Assembly (NCBI GenBank): GCA_023445495.1
Contig: JAEXLC010000008.1
Coordinates: 1 to 15,518, forward strand
Length of the DNA: 15,518 nt
From: Pseudomonadota bacterium
GTDB taxonomy: Bacteria; Pseudomonadota; Alphaproteobacteria; Sphingomonadales; Sphingomonadaceae
Reading direction: 5' to 3'
Shown: piece after piece, positions 7,920 through 15,518 of the stretch
Layout: the number at the start of each line of letters is the position of its first letter
How positions within the stretch are numbered: the first letter of the stretch is position 1
Made by a program: the position numbers and the translations under genes
Notes under the pieces: model-generated
What the model was told of the DNA's origin: nothing
The model's database searches: none
The model's input: only the letters and a program-made list of their open reading frames with translations

Positions 7920-10274
7920 ATGCGCAAGGCTGCAATCTGGCTGCTCGCCGGTACTTCGATTCTGATTTCCGGCACGGCGATGGCGCAGGACGTCCAGCCG
8001 GTCGCCCCGGCCTCGGCCGCCGATGAAGGTGGCGAGGAAGGCCAGATCGTCGTGATCGGCCGCGGCGAGACCCGCCAGGTCCAGCAGATCTCGGCCAGCG
8101 ACATCGCCGAGCTCGCCGCCGGCACCAGCCCGTTGAAGGCGATCGAGAAGCTGCCCAGCGTCAATTTCCAGTCGGCCGATCCGTTCGGCGCCTATGAATG
8201 GGCGCAGCGCGTCTCGATCCGCGGCTTCAACCAGAACCAGCTCGGCTTCACGCTCGACGGCATCCCGCTCGGCGACGCCAGCTACGGCAACGTCAACGGC
8301 CTCCACATCAGCCGCGCGATCAGCAGCGAGAATGTCGGCGAGGTCCGCGTGGCGCAGGGCGCCGGCTCGATCGGCACCCAGGCGACCAACAATCTCGGCG
8401 GCACGATCGAGTTCTTCTCGCGCGAGCCGTCGGACCAGTTCGGCCTGCATGCCGAGGGCACCTATGGCAGCGAGAACACCGTGCGCCTGTTCGGCCGCAT
8501 CGAGAGCGGCGACTTGGGCGGCGGCGTGAAGGCCTATGCGTCGTACGTCTATTCGGACATGGACAAGTGGAAGGGCTGGGGCTCGCAGCGCACCAACCAG
8601 GCCAATGGCAAGATCGTCGCGCCGGTCGCCGCCGGCATCCGCCTGGTCGGCACGATCAGCTATTCGGATCGCCGCGAGAACGACTATCAGGACCTGTCGC
8701 TCGGGATGATCAACCACTTCGGCTACAAGTGGGACAATATCTCGAACGACTATGTCCTGGCGGTCCGCCTGGCCGACATCGCCAACAATATCGACAATGT
8801 GAACAACAGCACGGGCGCGGCCGGTGCCGATGGCCTGTCGGACATCACCGGCCTGGCACCGAGCAACCCGGCCGCCGGCAAGGTCTTCCCGGCGCCGTTC
8901 CAAACGATCGACGATGCCTATTTCAACGCCGCCGGCCTGCGCCGTGACTGGCTGGGCTCGTTCGGCGTCGAGGGCGATACCGGCGGTCTGAACTTCGCGC
9001 TCAAGGGCTATTACCACAACAATCACGGCCAGGGCCTGTGGTACACGCCCTATGTCGGGAGCCCGGGTGCCGGCGCCTCGCCGATCTCGATCCGCACCAC
9101 CGAGTACGACATGGACCGCAAGGGCGTGTTCGGCCACCTCACCGGCACGATCGGCGGCAACAACGAACTGACCGTCGGCGCCTGGTACGAGAACAACGCC
9201 TTCCAGCAGGCCCGCCGCTTCTACGCGCTGAGCAGCCGCACCGAGGTGACCCGCGACAGCCTCGACTTCCAGTCGAATCCCTTCTTCACCCAGTGGGACT
9301 ATGACTACACCACGGACACCTTCCAATATTATGTCCAGGACAAGCTGACCTTCGGCGCGCTGACGCTGAACCTGGGCTGGAAGGGCTTCAGCGTGAAGAA
9401 CCAGGCCGATCCGAACGTCGCCGGCAGCCTCGCCTCGGGCGAGATCAAGGTGACCGACTGGTTCCAGCCGAGCGCGGGCTTCAACTTCCGCCTGGGCAGC
9501 GGCGCCGAGCTGTTCGGCGGCTTCAGCCAGGTGACCCGCGCCTTCACCTCCTCGGCCACCACCGGCCCGTTCGCCACCACCCAGGCCGGCTTCAACGCGC
9601 TGCTCTCGGGCTCGACCCGGCTCAAGCCCGAGCAGTCGGACACCTATGAGCTCGGCGGCCGCCTGCGCTCGGGCCCGTTCACCGGCTCGCTGGCGGGCTA
9701 TTATGTCAACTTCCGCAACCGCCTGCTCGGCGTGACCACCGGCGCCGGCATCGTCGGCAATCCGGTGACGCTGCAGAATGTCGGCGATGTCCGCTCGCTC
9801 GGCTTCGAGGCGACCGGCGACCTGCGCCTGGGCAGCGGCTTCGGTGCCTTCGTGTCGTACAGCTACAATGATTCGACCTATCGCGACGACGTCCGCAACG
9901 CCGCCGGCACGCTGCTCGCCGCGACCAAGGGCAAGACCGTGGTCGATGCCCCCAAGCACCTGCTCAAGGGCGAGCTGACCTATGACCTGGGCGGCTTCAA
10001 CGCCCGGGTCGGCGCCAATTACATGAGCAAGCGCTACTTCACCTACACCAACGACCAGTCGGTCGAGGGCCGCGTCGTGGTCGATGCCACGCTTGGCTAC
10101 AAGTTCGACCTGGGTAGCCATGACCTGGAGATCCAGGCGAACGCGACCAACCTGTTCGACAAGAAGTACATCTCGACGATCGGCACGAACGGCTTCGGCA
10201 ATTCGGGCGACAACATGACGCTGATGGTCGGCGCGCCGCAGCAGTTCTTCGTGGCGCTCAAGGCCGGGTTCTAA
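7920..10274 (+). CDS. TonB-dependent outer-membrane receptor (TBDR2)
   Basis: A 784-residue TonB-energised outer-membrane transporter, a different subfamily from TBDR1. The signal peptide is residues 1-22 (cut after AMA, before QD). An acidic linker leads to a TonB-box-like QIVVIG at 42-47. The plug (about 50-170) contains VSIRGFNQNQLGFTLDGIPLG, read in two parts, and the closing VAQGAGSIG with NLGGTIEFF. The barrel ends with NLFDKKY and a terminal Phe (KAGF). No cysteine was seen, in contrast to TBDR1. There is no signalling domain. ATG 7920 has AGGGA 7 bp upstream and directly starts the signal peptide. An upstream in-frame ATG at 7842 lacks both. The gene is divergent from clpB and convergent with the M28 peptidase gene. 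Subfamily resemblance alone does not identify the substrate. Confidence 0.95.
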   Translation: MRKAAIWLLAGTSILISGTAMAQDVQPVAPASAADEGGEEGQIVVIGRGETRQVQQISASDIAELAAGTSPLKAIEKLPSVNFQSADPFGAYEWAQRVSIRGFNQNQLGFTLDGIPLGDASYGNVNGLHISRAISSENVGEVRVAQGAGSIGTQATNNLGGTIEFFSREPSDQFGLHAEGTYGSENTVRLFGRIESGDLGGGVKAYASYVYSDMDKWKGWGSQRTNQANGKIVAPVAAGIRLVGTISYSDRRENDYQDLSLGMINHFGYKWDNISNDYVLAVRLADIANNIDNVNNSTGAAGADGLSDITGLAPSNPAAGKVFPAPFQTIDDAYFNAAGLRRDWLGSFGVEGDTGGLNFALKGYYHNNHGQGLWYTPYVGSPGAGASPISIRTTEYDMDRKGVFGHLTGTIGGNNELTVGAWYENNAFQQARRFYALSSRTEVTRDSLDFQSNPFFTQWDYDYTTDTFQYYVQDKLTFGALTLNLGWKGFSVKNQADPNVAGSLASGEIKVTDWFQPSAGFNFRLGSGAELFGGFSQVTRAFTSSATTGPFATTQAGFNALLSGSTRLKPEQSDTYELGGRLRSGPFTGSLAGYYVNFRNRLLGVTTGAGIVGNPVTLQNVGDVRSLGFEATGDLRLGSGFGAFVSYSYNDSTYRDDVRNAAGTLLAATKGKTVVDAPKHLLKGELTYDLGGFNARVGANYMSKRYFTYTNDQSVEGRVVVDATLGYKFDLGSHDLEIQANATNLFDKKYISTIGTNGFGNSGDNMTLMVGAPQQFFVALKAGF

Positions 10275-10310
10275 GCGGCTTCTCTCTCCCGGACAGCAGG
10301 GAGGGGAGGG

Positions 10311-10345
10311 AAGGGCCGGGGCGAAAGCTCCGGCCTTTTCCGTTT
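10311..10345 (+). terminator. Intrinsic terminator of TonB receptor 2
   Basis: GGCCGGGGC (10314-10322) pairs with GCTCCGGCC (10327-10335), with one G-T pair, across a GAAA tetraloop. AAG before the stem can also pair with TTT of the tail. The tail TTTTCCGTTT follows. It begins 36 bp after the receptor stop codon. Confidence 0.85.
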
Positions 10346-10368
10346 GGGAGCGTCGCCGCCCACCCTGC

Positions 10369-10395
10369 CGTCACCCTGAACTTGTTTCAGGGTCC
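10369..10395 (+). repeat. REP-like palindrome, copy A
   Basis: ACCCTGAA (10373-10380) and TTCAGGGT (10386-10393) form a perfect 8-bp stem around CTTGT, preceded by CGTC and followed by CC. The core CTGAACTTGTTTCAG resembles short palindromes scattered through intergenic regions of sphingomonad genomes, as far as I recall. It lies between two convergent genes, the usual place for such elements. Confidence 0.65.
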
Positions 10396-10450
10396 AGGGT
10401 TGGGCCTGGCGACAGCCTCGACAATCGAGCGCCGTCGCCTGCCGCGCATT

Positions 10451-10479
10451 GGATGCTGAAACAAGTTCAGCATGACGGG
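10451..10479 (-). repeat. REP-like palindrome, copy B, inverted relative to copy A
   Basis: On the minus strand this reads the same as copy A except for two positions in each arm. The arms ATGCTGAA (10453-10460) and TTCAGCAT (10466-10473) still pair perfectly, because CC/GG of copy A is replaced by TG/CA. These compensatory changes show that the hairpin is conserved. The unit ends 9 bp from the stop codon of the M28 peptidase gene. It might serve as that gene's 3' boundary, but no T-run follows on the minus strand. Confidence 0.65.
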
Positions 10480-10488
10480 TGTCGGCGA

Positions 10489-12162
10489 TCAGTTCTTATT
10501 CGGCGCCGGCACCGGAATCGTGATCACCGCCGGAGCCCGTGCCGGGGCCGCAGCCGGCGCGCCCGCCGGCCGCGGCGCCTTGGGCGCGTCCTTGGCGAAG
10601 CGCTCGCCGAAGCTGTTGCCGGCATACCAGCGCGGCTCCTGGTCGGCGTCGGCGATCTCGCGCGCGATCAGGTAGTTGATCTTGGCGAACTTGGCGCCCG
10701 CCTTCCAGTCGAAGGGCTGGCGGATATCGTCGCTCACCTTGTGGTAGTTGGTTTTCAGGAAGTCGCGGAACGCCTTCTCGCCGCCATTCTTGAAGCCGGT
10801 GACGAGGAACACCGACGGCACGCCCGCCTTGACGAAGCTGTAGTGATCCGAGCGCAGGAACAACTGCTCCTCGGGCATCGGGTCGGGCGACAGGGTGACG
10901 CCCATCTTCGCCGCCGCGCGCTCGACGATCGGGCCGAGCGTCGAATGCTCGGCACCGAAGGCGACCACGTCCTGGAAGTCGTAGAGCAGGATCGGCATGT
11001 CGAGATTGACGTCCGCCACCACCTTGCCGCTGCCGACCACCGGATAGCGGGCGAGATATTCGGAGCCGATCAGCCCGTCCTCCTCGGCGGTCAGCGCGAC
11101 GAACAGGATCGAGCGGCGCGGCCGCTTGCCGCTCTGGGTGAAGGCGCGGGCAGCCTCCAGCATCGAAGCGACGCCGGCGGCATTGTCCATCGCGCCGTTG
11201 AAGATCTTGTCCTCGCCCTCGACGTCTTCCTGCGTGCCCTCATGATCGAGATGCGCGGAGATCACGACATATTCATTGGCGAGCTTGGGGTCCGATCCCG
11301 GCAGGATGCCGATCACATTGTTGCTCTTCTTCAGCGTGACGGTGCTGGTCCGCTGCAGCGTGACCTTCTGCCGGAGCGCGAAGCCGGCCGGCGCGGCATC
11401 GGGCCTGGCGAGCGCGGCATAGAGCTGCGCCGCGCTCATCGGCGCGCCCTTGAACAGCGCGTCGGCGGCAAGGCCCTTCACATAGGCGCCGATCTTCAGC
11501 CCCGGATCCTCGCCCTTGGGGAAGCCCTTCGCGTCGAGCCAGTTACTCTGCGGCATCTGGAAATAGCTGATCGCCTGCGCCCAGGGAAACGCCCCCTTCA
11601 GATTGTCCGGCGTCACCAGGTAGATCATGCCGAGCGCGCCGTGCTTGCCGGCGATGCCCGGCTTGTCGACCGTGCCCGGCGCCATGCCCGGCGGCGTGCC
11701 GATCAGGGTGACGACGAACTTGCCGGTCACGTCGAGCCCGGCATAGTCCGCCTCGCGGCCATGGCCGACGAACACGGCATCGGCGGTCAGGGTCTGGGTC
11801 TCGTCGCCATAAAGCGGGCTCGGCCCGAACAGCACATCCTCGCCGCCCGCGAACTTCTTCGTGCCGATCGTCGCCGAGGCCGGCTTCTCGGCGTCGAGCA
11901 CATAGTCCGCGATGTTGACCGGCTGGTACCAGCCCTGGGTGCCGCCCGGCTTGAAGCCCATCGCGTCGAAGCGGCTGGAGACATAGCGCGCCGCGATGTC
12001 GAAGCCTTCGGTGCCGTTGTCGCGCCCGCCGAGCAGGTCGTCGGCCAGGAACTCGACATGCGCGCGCACCTCGTCCGGGCTGAACACCGGCTCGCTTTGC
12101 GCCCAGGCGACGGCGGGCGCGAGGCCGAGCGACAGCGCGGCGATAACAGGCTTCAGGCGCAT
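10489..12162 (-). CDS. Exported M28 family zinc aminopeptidase with PA-like insert
   Basis: A 557-residue peptidase expected in the periplasm or outside, removing residues from peptide ends with two zinc ions. The signal peptide is residues 1-21 (cut after AWA). A PA-like insert (about 125-240) precedes the catalytic domain. All metal and catalytic positions are visible: H304 and D306 in HLDHEG, D326 in AMDNAAG, E360/E361 in TAEEDG, D388 in NLDMP and H440 in SDHYSF. The last 40 residues are Pro/Ala-rich and probably disordered. The start at 12162 follows GGGGAAA and directly begins the signal peptide. The frame is open further upstream but runs through the divergent promoter region. It is divergent from the M16 peptidase gene with a 127-bp gap. 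The substrate (amino- versus other exopeptidase) cannot be fixed from sequence. Confidence 0.92.
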   Translation of the reverse strand: MRLKPVIAALSLGLAPAVAWAQSEPVFSPDEVRAHVEFLADDLLGGRDNGTEGFDIAARYVSSRFDAMGFKPGGTQGWYQPVNIADYVLDAEKPASATIGTKKFAGGEDVLFGPSPLYGDETQTLTADAVFVGHGREADYAGLDVTGKFVVTLIGTPPGMAPGTVDKPGIAGKHGALGMIYLVTPDNLKGAFPWAQAISYFQMPQSNWLDAKGFPKGEDPGLKIGAYVKGLAADALFKGAPMSAAQLYAALARPDAAPAGFALRQKVTLQRTSTVTLKKSNNVIGILPGSDPKLANEYVVISAHLDHEGTQEDVEGEDKIFNGAMDNAAGVASMLEAARAFTQSGKRPRRSILFVALTAEEDGLIGSEYLARYPVVGSGKVVADVNLDMPILLYDFQDVVAFGAEHSTLGPIVERAAAKMGVTLSPDPMPEEQLFLRSDHYSFVKAGVPSVFLVTGFKNGGEKAFRDFLKTNYHKVSDDIRQPFDWKAGAKFAKINYLIAREIADADQEPRWYAGNSFGERFAKDAPKAPRPAGAPAAAPARAPAVITIPVPAPNKN

Positions 12163-12226
12163 GGATTTCCCCAGAATGGCTCGTTTTTTTAGCAGGCTAG
12201 AGGAAATGAAGGGCGGCGCAACTGAC

Positions 12227-12254
12227 TTGCGGAGGTCATACACCGCGTTATGCT
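12227..12254 (+). promoter_or_regulatory. Putative sigma-70-type promoter of the M16 peptidase gene
   Basis: TTGCGG (12227-12232) and TATGCT (12249-12254) are separated by 16 bp and lie 35 bp before the start codon, in the 127-bp gap shared with the divergent M28 gene. The match to TTGACA/TATAAT is partial (four of six in each box). On the minus strand a weaker TTGCGC, 16 bp, TAGCCT pair might serve the M28 gene. The rest of the gap holds a seven-T run at 12184-12190 and nothing else I recognise. Confidence 0.4.
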
Positions 12255-12289
12255 CGCCCCATCCAGACCGTTCGGGGGAATCAAAAAAG

Positions 12290-15157
12290 ATGAAATCGTT
12301 CCTGATGCTTTGCAGCGCGGCCAGCTGCGCGCTTGCGATCGGCGCCGCGATGCCCGCCGCTGCGCAGCAGGCACCCGCCGCCGCGCCGGCCAAGGCCGAG
12401 GCCAAGCCGGTGCCGGTCGCCGAGCTCGTGAAGAAGGTCGACATTCCGTACGAGAGCTTCACGCTCAAGAACGGCCTGCGCGTGCTCGTCCACACCGATC
12501 GCAAGGCGCCGATCGTCGCGGTGTCGACCTGGTACGATGTCGGCTCGAAGCATGAGCCCACCGGCAAGACCGGCTTCGCCCATCTGTTCGAGCATCTGAT
12601 GTTCAACGGCTCGGAAAACGCCCCCGGCGATTTCTTCGAGCCGCTGAAGCAGGTCGGCGCCACCGATTTCAACGGCACCACCAGCTTCGATCGCACCAAT
12701 TATTTCGAGACCGTGCCGCGCCCGGCGCTCGATCGCGCGCTGTTCCTCGAGAGTGACCGCATGGGCTATCTGCTCGGCGCGATCACCCAGGACGTGCTCG
12801 ACGAGCAGCGCGGCGTCGTCCAGAACGAGAAGCGCCAGGGCGACAACCAGCCTTATGGCCTGGTCTATTACAAGGTGCTCGAGGAACTGCTCGGCACCAC
12901 GCCCTATGGCCATAATGTCATCGGCTCGATGGCCGATCTCGATGCCGCCAGCCTCGACGACGTCAAGAACTGGTTCCGCTCGCATTACGGCCCGAACAAC
13001 GCGATCCTCGTCCTCGCCGGCGATATCGACGCGAAGGAAGCGAAGCCGCTCGTCGAGAAGTATTTCGGCGCGATCCCGGCCGGCCCGAAGAGCGTGCTGC
13101 CCAAGGTGACCGTGCCGACGCTCGCCGCGCCCAAGACCGTGACGATCAAGGACAGCGTGGCCGCCACGCTGATCCTGCGCAGCTGGGCGGTGCCCGGGCT
13201 GAACGACAAGGATGCGGTGCCGCTCAGCGTCTTCGCCTCGGTGCTCGGCGGCCTCGCCAGCTCGCGGCTCGACAATGAGCTGGTCCGCAAGGACAAGACC
13301 GCGGTGCAGGTCTCGTCGGGCATCCAGTCGATGTCGCAGCTCGGCATCTTCACGGTCCAGGCGGTGGTCAAGCCCGGCGCCGATCCGGCAGTGGTCTCGA
13401 AGCGGCTCGATGAGATCCTCGCCGATCTGCTCAAGAACGGCCCGACCGCGGACGAAGTGACCCGCGTCGCCACCACCAAGGTCTCGGGCCGCATCTCGGG
13501 GCTGGAATCGGTCGGCGGCTTCGGCGGCAAGGCCGTGGCGCTGGCTTCGGGCGAGCTCTATTCGAACGATCCGCTGTTCTTCAAGAAGGAGCTGGAGGCG
13601 ACCGCGAAGGTCACGCCGGCCGAAGTGAAGGCCGCCGCGAACAAGTGGCTCACCCGCCCGTCGCTCACCGTGATGGTCGTCCCCGGCCAGCGCGAAGCCT
13701 ATCAGGAAGCGACCGCGGTCGCCGCCAAGCCGGCCGCGGAAGGCGCCAAGGTCGAGCCGGTCAAGGGCACGCGCGGCGCGCTGCCGGCGGTGGCGCCGAT
13801 CGGCGACCTCGTCTTCCCGAAGGTCGAGCGCACCAGGCTCTCCAACGGCATCGAGCTGATCTACGCGAACCGCACCGCGGTGCCGGTCACCCAGGTCGAG
13901 ATGAGCTTCGACGCGGGCGTCGCCGCCGATCCGTCGGAGAAGCTGGGCACCCAGCGCCTGACGCTCAACATGATGGACGAAGGCACCACCAGCCTCGATT
14001 CGAACGCGCTGGCCGAGGCGCGCGAGCGCCTTGGCGCCGGGATCAGCTCGGGCAGCTCGGCCGATCGCACCTATCTCAGCGTCGATGCGCCGAGCCCCAA
14101 TCTGGCGGGTGCGCTCGATCTGTTCGCCGATGTCGTCGAGCGCCCGGCCTTCTCGCCGGCCGAGCTGGAGCGCGTGCGCGGCCAGACGCTCACCGGCATC
14201 GCGCAGGAGCTGACCAGCCCGCAGGGCCTGTCCAGCCGCATGATGCCGCGCGTGCTCTATCCGGCCGCCAGCCCCTATGCGAAGCTGGGTGCCGGCTCGG
14301 GCGACCCGGCGGTGGTCAAGACGATCACCCGCGAGGATCTGGTCGCCTGGCACAAGGCGTGGATCCGTCCGGACAAGGCCAAGATCTTCGTCGTCAGCGA
14401 CCGTCCGCTCGCCGAGATCAAGACCGCGCTCGAAGCACGCTTCGGCAGCTGGAAGGGCGAGGGTGCCGGCGGCACCAAGAGCTTCACCGCCGCCGCCCAG
14501 GCCGTGACGCCCCGGATCATCCTGATCGACCGGCCGAACTCGCCCCAGTCGCAGATCATCGCGGCGCAGCTCACTCCGGTCGATCCCTTCTCGGACACGC
14601 TGGCGGTGGCGACGGCCAACCAGGCGCTCGGCTCGGGCTTCCTGTCGCGCATCAACATGGACCTGCGCGAAGCCAAGCACTGGTCGTACGGTGCCGGCGG
14701 TGGCTTCAACTTCATGGAGCACGCTGTGCCTTACACGATCAGCGCCCCGGTCCAGGCCGACCGGACGGGCGATTCGATCAAGGCGATCCAGCAGCAGGTG
14801 AAGGACTTCCTGACCACCAAGGGTGTCACGCAGGAAGAGCTGACCCGCGAGATCAACGGTTCGACTCGCGAGCTGCCCGGCCGCTTCGAAACCTCGGACG
14901 CGGTGCTCAACGGCATGCAGCAGAACGACCTGCGCCGCCGCCCGGACGACTATTTCACCACGATCGCGCAAAAATATCGCGCGCTCACCATTCCGCAGCT
15001 TGACGCTGCGGCACGCGCGGCTCTCGACCCGAACAAGTTCGTTTTCGTGGTCGTGGGCGACGCTTCCAAGGTCCGGCCGCAGCTTGACAGCATCGGCCTC
15101 CCCGTCGAGGTGGTTCCGGCAGCGTCGCTGGCGAGCACCAAGCCGGCGGGCAACTAA
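12290..15157 (+). CDS. Exported M16 family zinc metallopeptidase, two-half (pitrilysin/FusC-like) architecture
   Basis: A 955-residue endopeptidase that should degrade peptides or small unfolded proteins inside a closed chamber formed by its two halves. The signal peptide is about residues 1-25 (cut after AAA, before QQ) and holds the protein's only cysteines, so it acts outside the cytoplasm. The N-terminal half carries the inverted zinc motif HLFEH (H98, E101, H102) and distal ligand E180 in QNEKRQG, spaced as in pitrilysin. The C-terminal half (from about 510) repeats the fold. Where the motif would be it reads TLNMMDEG, so it is inactive. It keeps the family's Arg/Tyr segment near residues 785-803 (SRINMDLREAKHWSY), which helps bind substrate. 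GGGGGAA lies about 10 bp before ATG 12290. A 99-residue gene follows 14 bp later, probably co-transcribed. Catalysis is secure; substrate is unknown. Confidence 0.95.
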   Translation: MKSFLMLCSAASCALAIGAAMPAAAQQAPAAAPAKAEAKPVPVAELVKKVDIPYESFTLKNGLRVLVHTDRKAPIVAVSTWYDVGSKHEPTGKTGFAHLFEHLMFNGSENAPGDFFEPLKQVGATDFNGTTSFDRTNYFETVPRPALDRALFLESDRMGYLLGAITQDVLDEQRGVVQNEKRQGDNQPYGLVYYKVLEELLGTTPYGHNVIGSMADLDAASLDDVKNWFRSHYGPNNAILVLAGDIDAKEAKPLVEKYFGAIPAGPKSVLPKVTVPTLAAPKTVTIKDSVAATLILRSWAVPGLNDKDAVPLSVFASVLGGLASSRLDNELVRKDKTAVQVSSGIQSMSQLGIFTVQAVVKPGADPAVVSKRLDEILADLLKNGPTADEVTRVATTKVSGRISGLESVGGFGGKAVALASGELYSNDPLFFKKELEATAKVTPAEVKAAANKWLTRPSLTVMVVPGQREAYQEATAVAAKPAAEGAKVEPVKGTRGALPAVAPIGDLVFPKVERTRLSNGIELIYANRTAVPVTQVEMSFDAGVAADPSEKLGTQRLTLNMMDEGTTSLDSNALAEARERLGAGISSGSSADRTYLSVDAPSPNLAGALDLFADVVERPAFSPAELERVRGQTLTGIAQELTSPQGLSSRMMPRVLYPAASPYAKLGAGSGDPAVVKTITREDLVAWHKAWIRPDKAKIFVVSDRPLAEIKTALEARFGSWKGEGAGGTKSFTAAAQAVTPRIILIDRPNSPQSQIIAAQLTPVDPFSDTLAVATANQALGSGFLSRINMDLREAKHWSYGAGGGFNFMEHAVPYTISAPVQADRTGDSIKAIQQQVKDFLTTKGVTQEELTREINGSTRELPGRFETSDAVLNGMQQNDLRRRPDDYFTTIAQKYRALTIPQLDAAARAALDPNKFVFVVVGDASKVRPQLDSIGLPVEVVPAASLASTKPAGN

Positions 15158-15171
15158 TCAGGAGAGCTCTC

Positions 15172-15471
15172 ATGGCGAATGTGGATGGCAGCTGGAACAC
15201 GGTCGTGAAGTCGCCGCTCGGCGACCAGGCGGCGGTGTTCACCGTGACCAGCAACGGCGATACCTTCACCGGCACCTTCGCCGGCGCGATGGGCAATGCC
15301 GAAGCCAAGGACGGCAAGGTCGATGGCGACAAGCTGACCTGGTCGATGGACGTCTCGGTTCCCATGCCGATGACGCTGACCGGCGAAGCGACCGTCGATG
15401 GCGACACTCTCACCGGCACCGTGACGGCCGGCGCGTTCGGCGCTTTCCCGCTCACCGGCACGCGCGCCTAA
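15172..15471 (+). CDS. Small beta-rich protein of unknown function
   Basis: A 99-residue acidic protein without signal peptide, membrane segment or cysteine, so probably cytoplasmic. It begins with a lipocalin-like GSW (6-8) and contains three hairpin-turn motifs, NGDTFTG (28-34), DGDKLTW (51-57) and DGDTLTG (76-82), about 24 residues apart. It ends in PLTGTRA. The alternation of polar and hydrophobic residues suggests an eight- to ten-strand meander that could close into a small barrel. I recall similar stand-alone proteins annotated as hypothetical in many bacteria, but no named family. AGGAGAG at 15161-15167 gives a strong ribosome binding site. The gene follows the exported M16 peptidase by 14 bp, so the two are likely one operon. 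The function is not inferable. Confidence 0.85.
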   Translation: MANVDGSWNTVVKSPLGDQAAVFTVTSNGDTFTGTFAGAMGNAEAKDGKVDGDKLTWSMDVSVPMPMTLTGEATVDGDTLTGTVTAGAFGAFPLTGTRA

Positions 15472-15502
15472 TCACGCGGCCGCAAGGCAAACGAGGCGCC
15501 CG

Positions 15503-15518
15503 CCCCGCACCCGCGGGG
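15503..15518 (+). terminator. Probable terminator stem cut by the window end
   Basis: CCCCGC (15503-15508) and GCGGGG (15513-15518) are perfect arms around ACCC, starting 32 bp after the last stop codon. The preceding bases GGCGCCCG could extend the stem beyond the window. Whether a T-run follows cannot be seen. Confidence 0.45.

Noticed and set aside
12163..12699. N-terminal extension of the M28 gene upstream to 12699 on the minus strand
   Set aside because: It would overlap the divergent M16 gene and bury the signal peptide. The GGGGAAA site before 12162 fits the shorter protein.
7920..15157. Lasso peptide locus (receptor plus isopeptidase)
   Set aside because: Such sphingomonad loci carry an S9-type isopeptidase and B/C biosynthesis genes with a short precursor. 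Here the peptidases are M28 and M16, and no precursor or biosynthesis gene is seen.

Overview
The window reads as a chromosomal segment of a high-GC alphaproteobacterium, most likely a sphingomonad (Sphingomonadales). The grounds are the base composition, two TonB-dependent receptors with AQD-type signal peptide ends, the xseA–DUF2093–M23 peptidase order, and palindromic intergenic repeats with a CTGAACTTGTTTCAG core. No similarity search was possible, so the lineage is inference.

Layout. (1) 1-1620, plus strand: a tight housekeeping operon with the 3' end of xseA (exonuclease VII large subunit), a 66-residue DUF2093 protein and an exported M23 peptidase. (2) 1621-4975, plus: a leader with small dyads, then a 1010-residue TonB-dependent receptor (TBDR1) and a strong intrinsic terminator. 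(3) 5015-7710, minus: clpB with its own terminator and a heat-shock-like promoter whose spacer is almost filled by a perfect inverted repeat. (4) 7711-10345, plus: a second receptor (TBDR2, 784 residues), divergent from clpB, with a terminator-like hairpin just before its ribosome binding site and a terminator at its end. (5) 10369-10479: two inverted REP-like palindromes between convergent genes. (6) 10489-12162, minus: an exported M28 zinc peptidase with a PA-like insert. (7) 12290-15471, plus: an exported two-half M16 zinc peptidase, divergent from the M28 gene, followed 14 bp later by a 99-residue beta-rich protein without a signal peptide. The window ends in a probable terminator stem.

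How it fits together. The first operon serves DNA repair and cell-wall maintenance, and ClpB serves protein disaggregation. The rest is envelope nutrient acquisition: two outer-membrane receptors and two zinc peptidases expected in the periplasm or outside. A receptor next to an M16 peptidase recalls FusA/FusC and YddB/PqqL, where a TonB receptor imports a protein or peptide that an M16 enzyme cuts, but no TonB-like partner is present and the substrate is unknown.

No RNA gene, CRISPR array, insertion sequence or prophage was seen. No intergenic stretch exceeds 300 bases. The most noteworthy signals are regulatory (clpB/TBDR2 intergenic region), structural (five close cysteine pairs in TBDR1), and the M16 plus small beta-protein pair.
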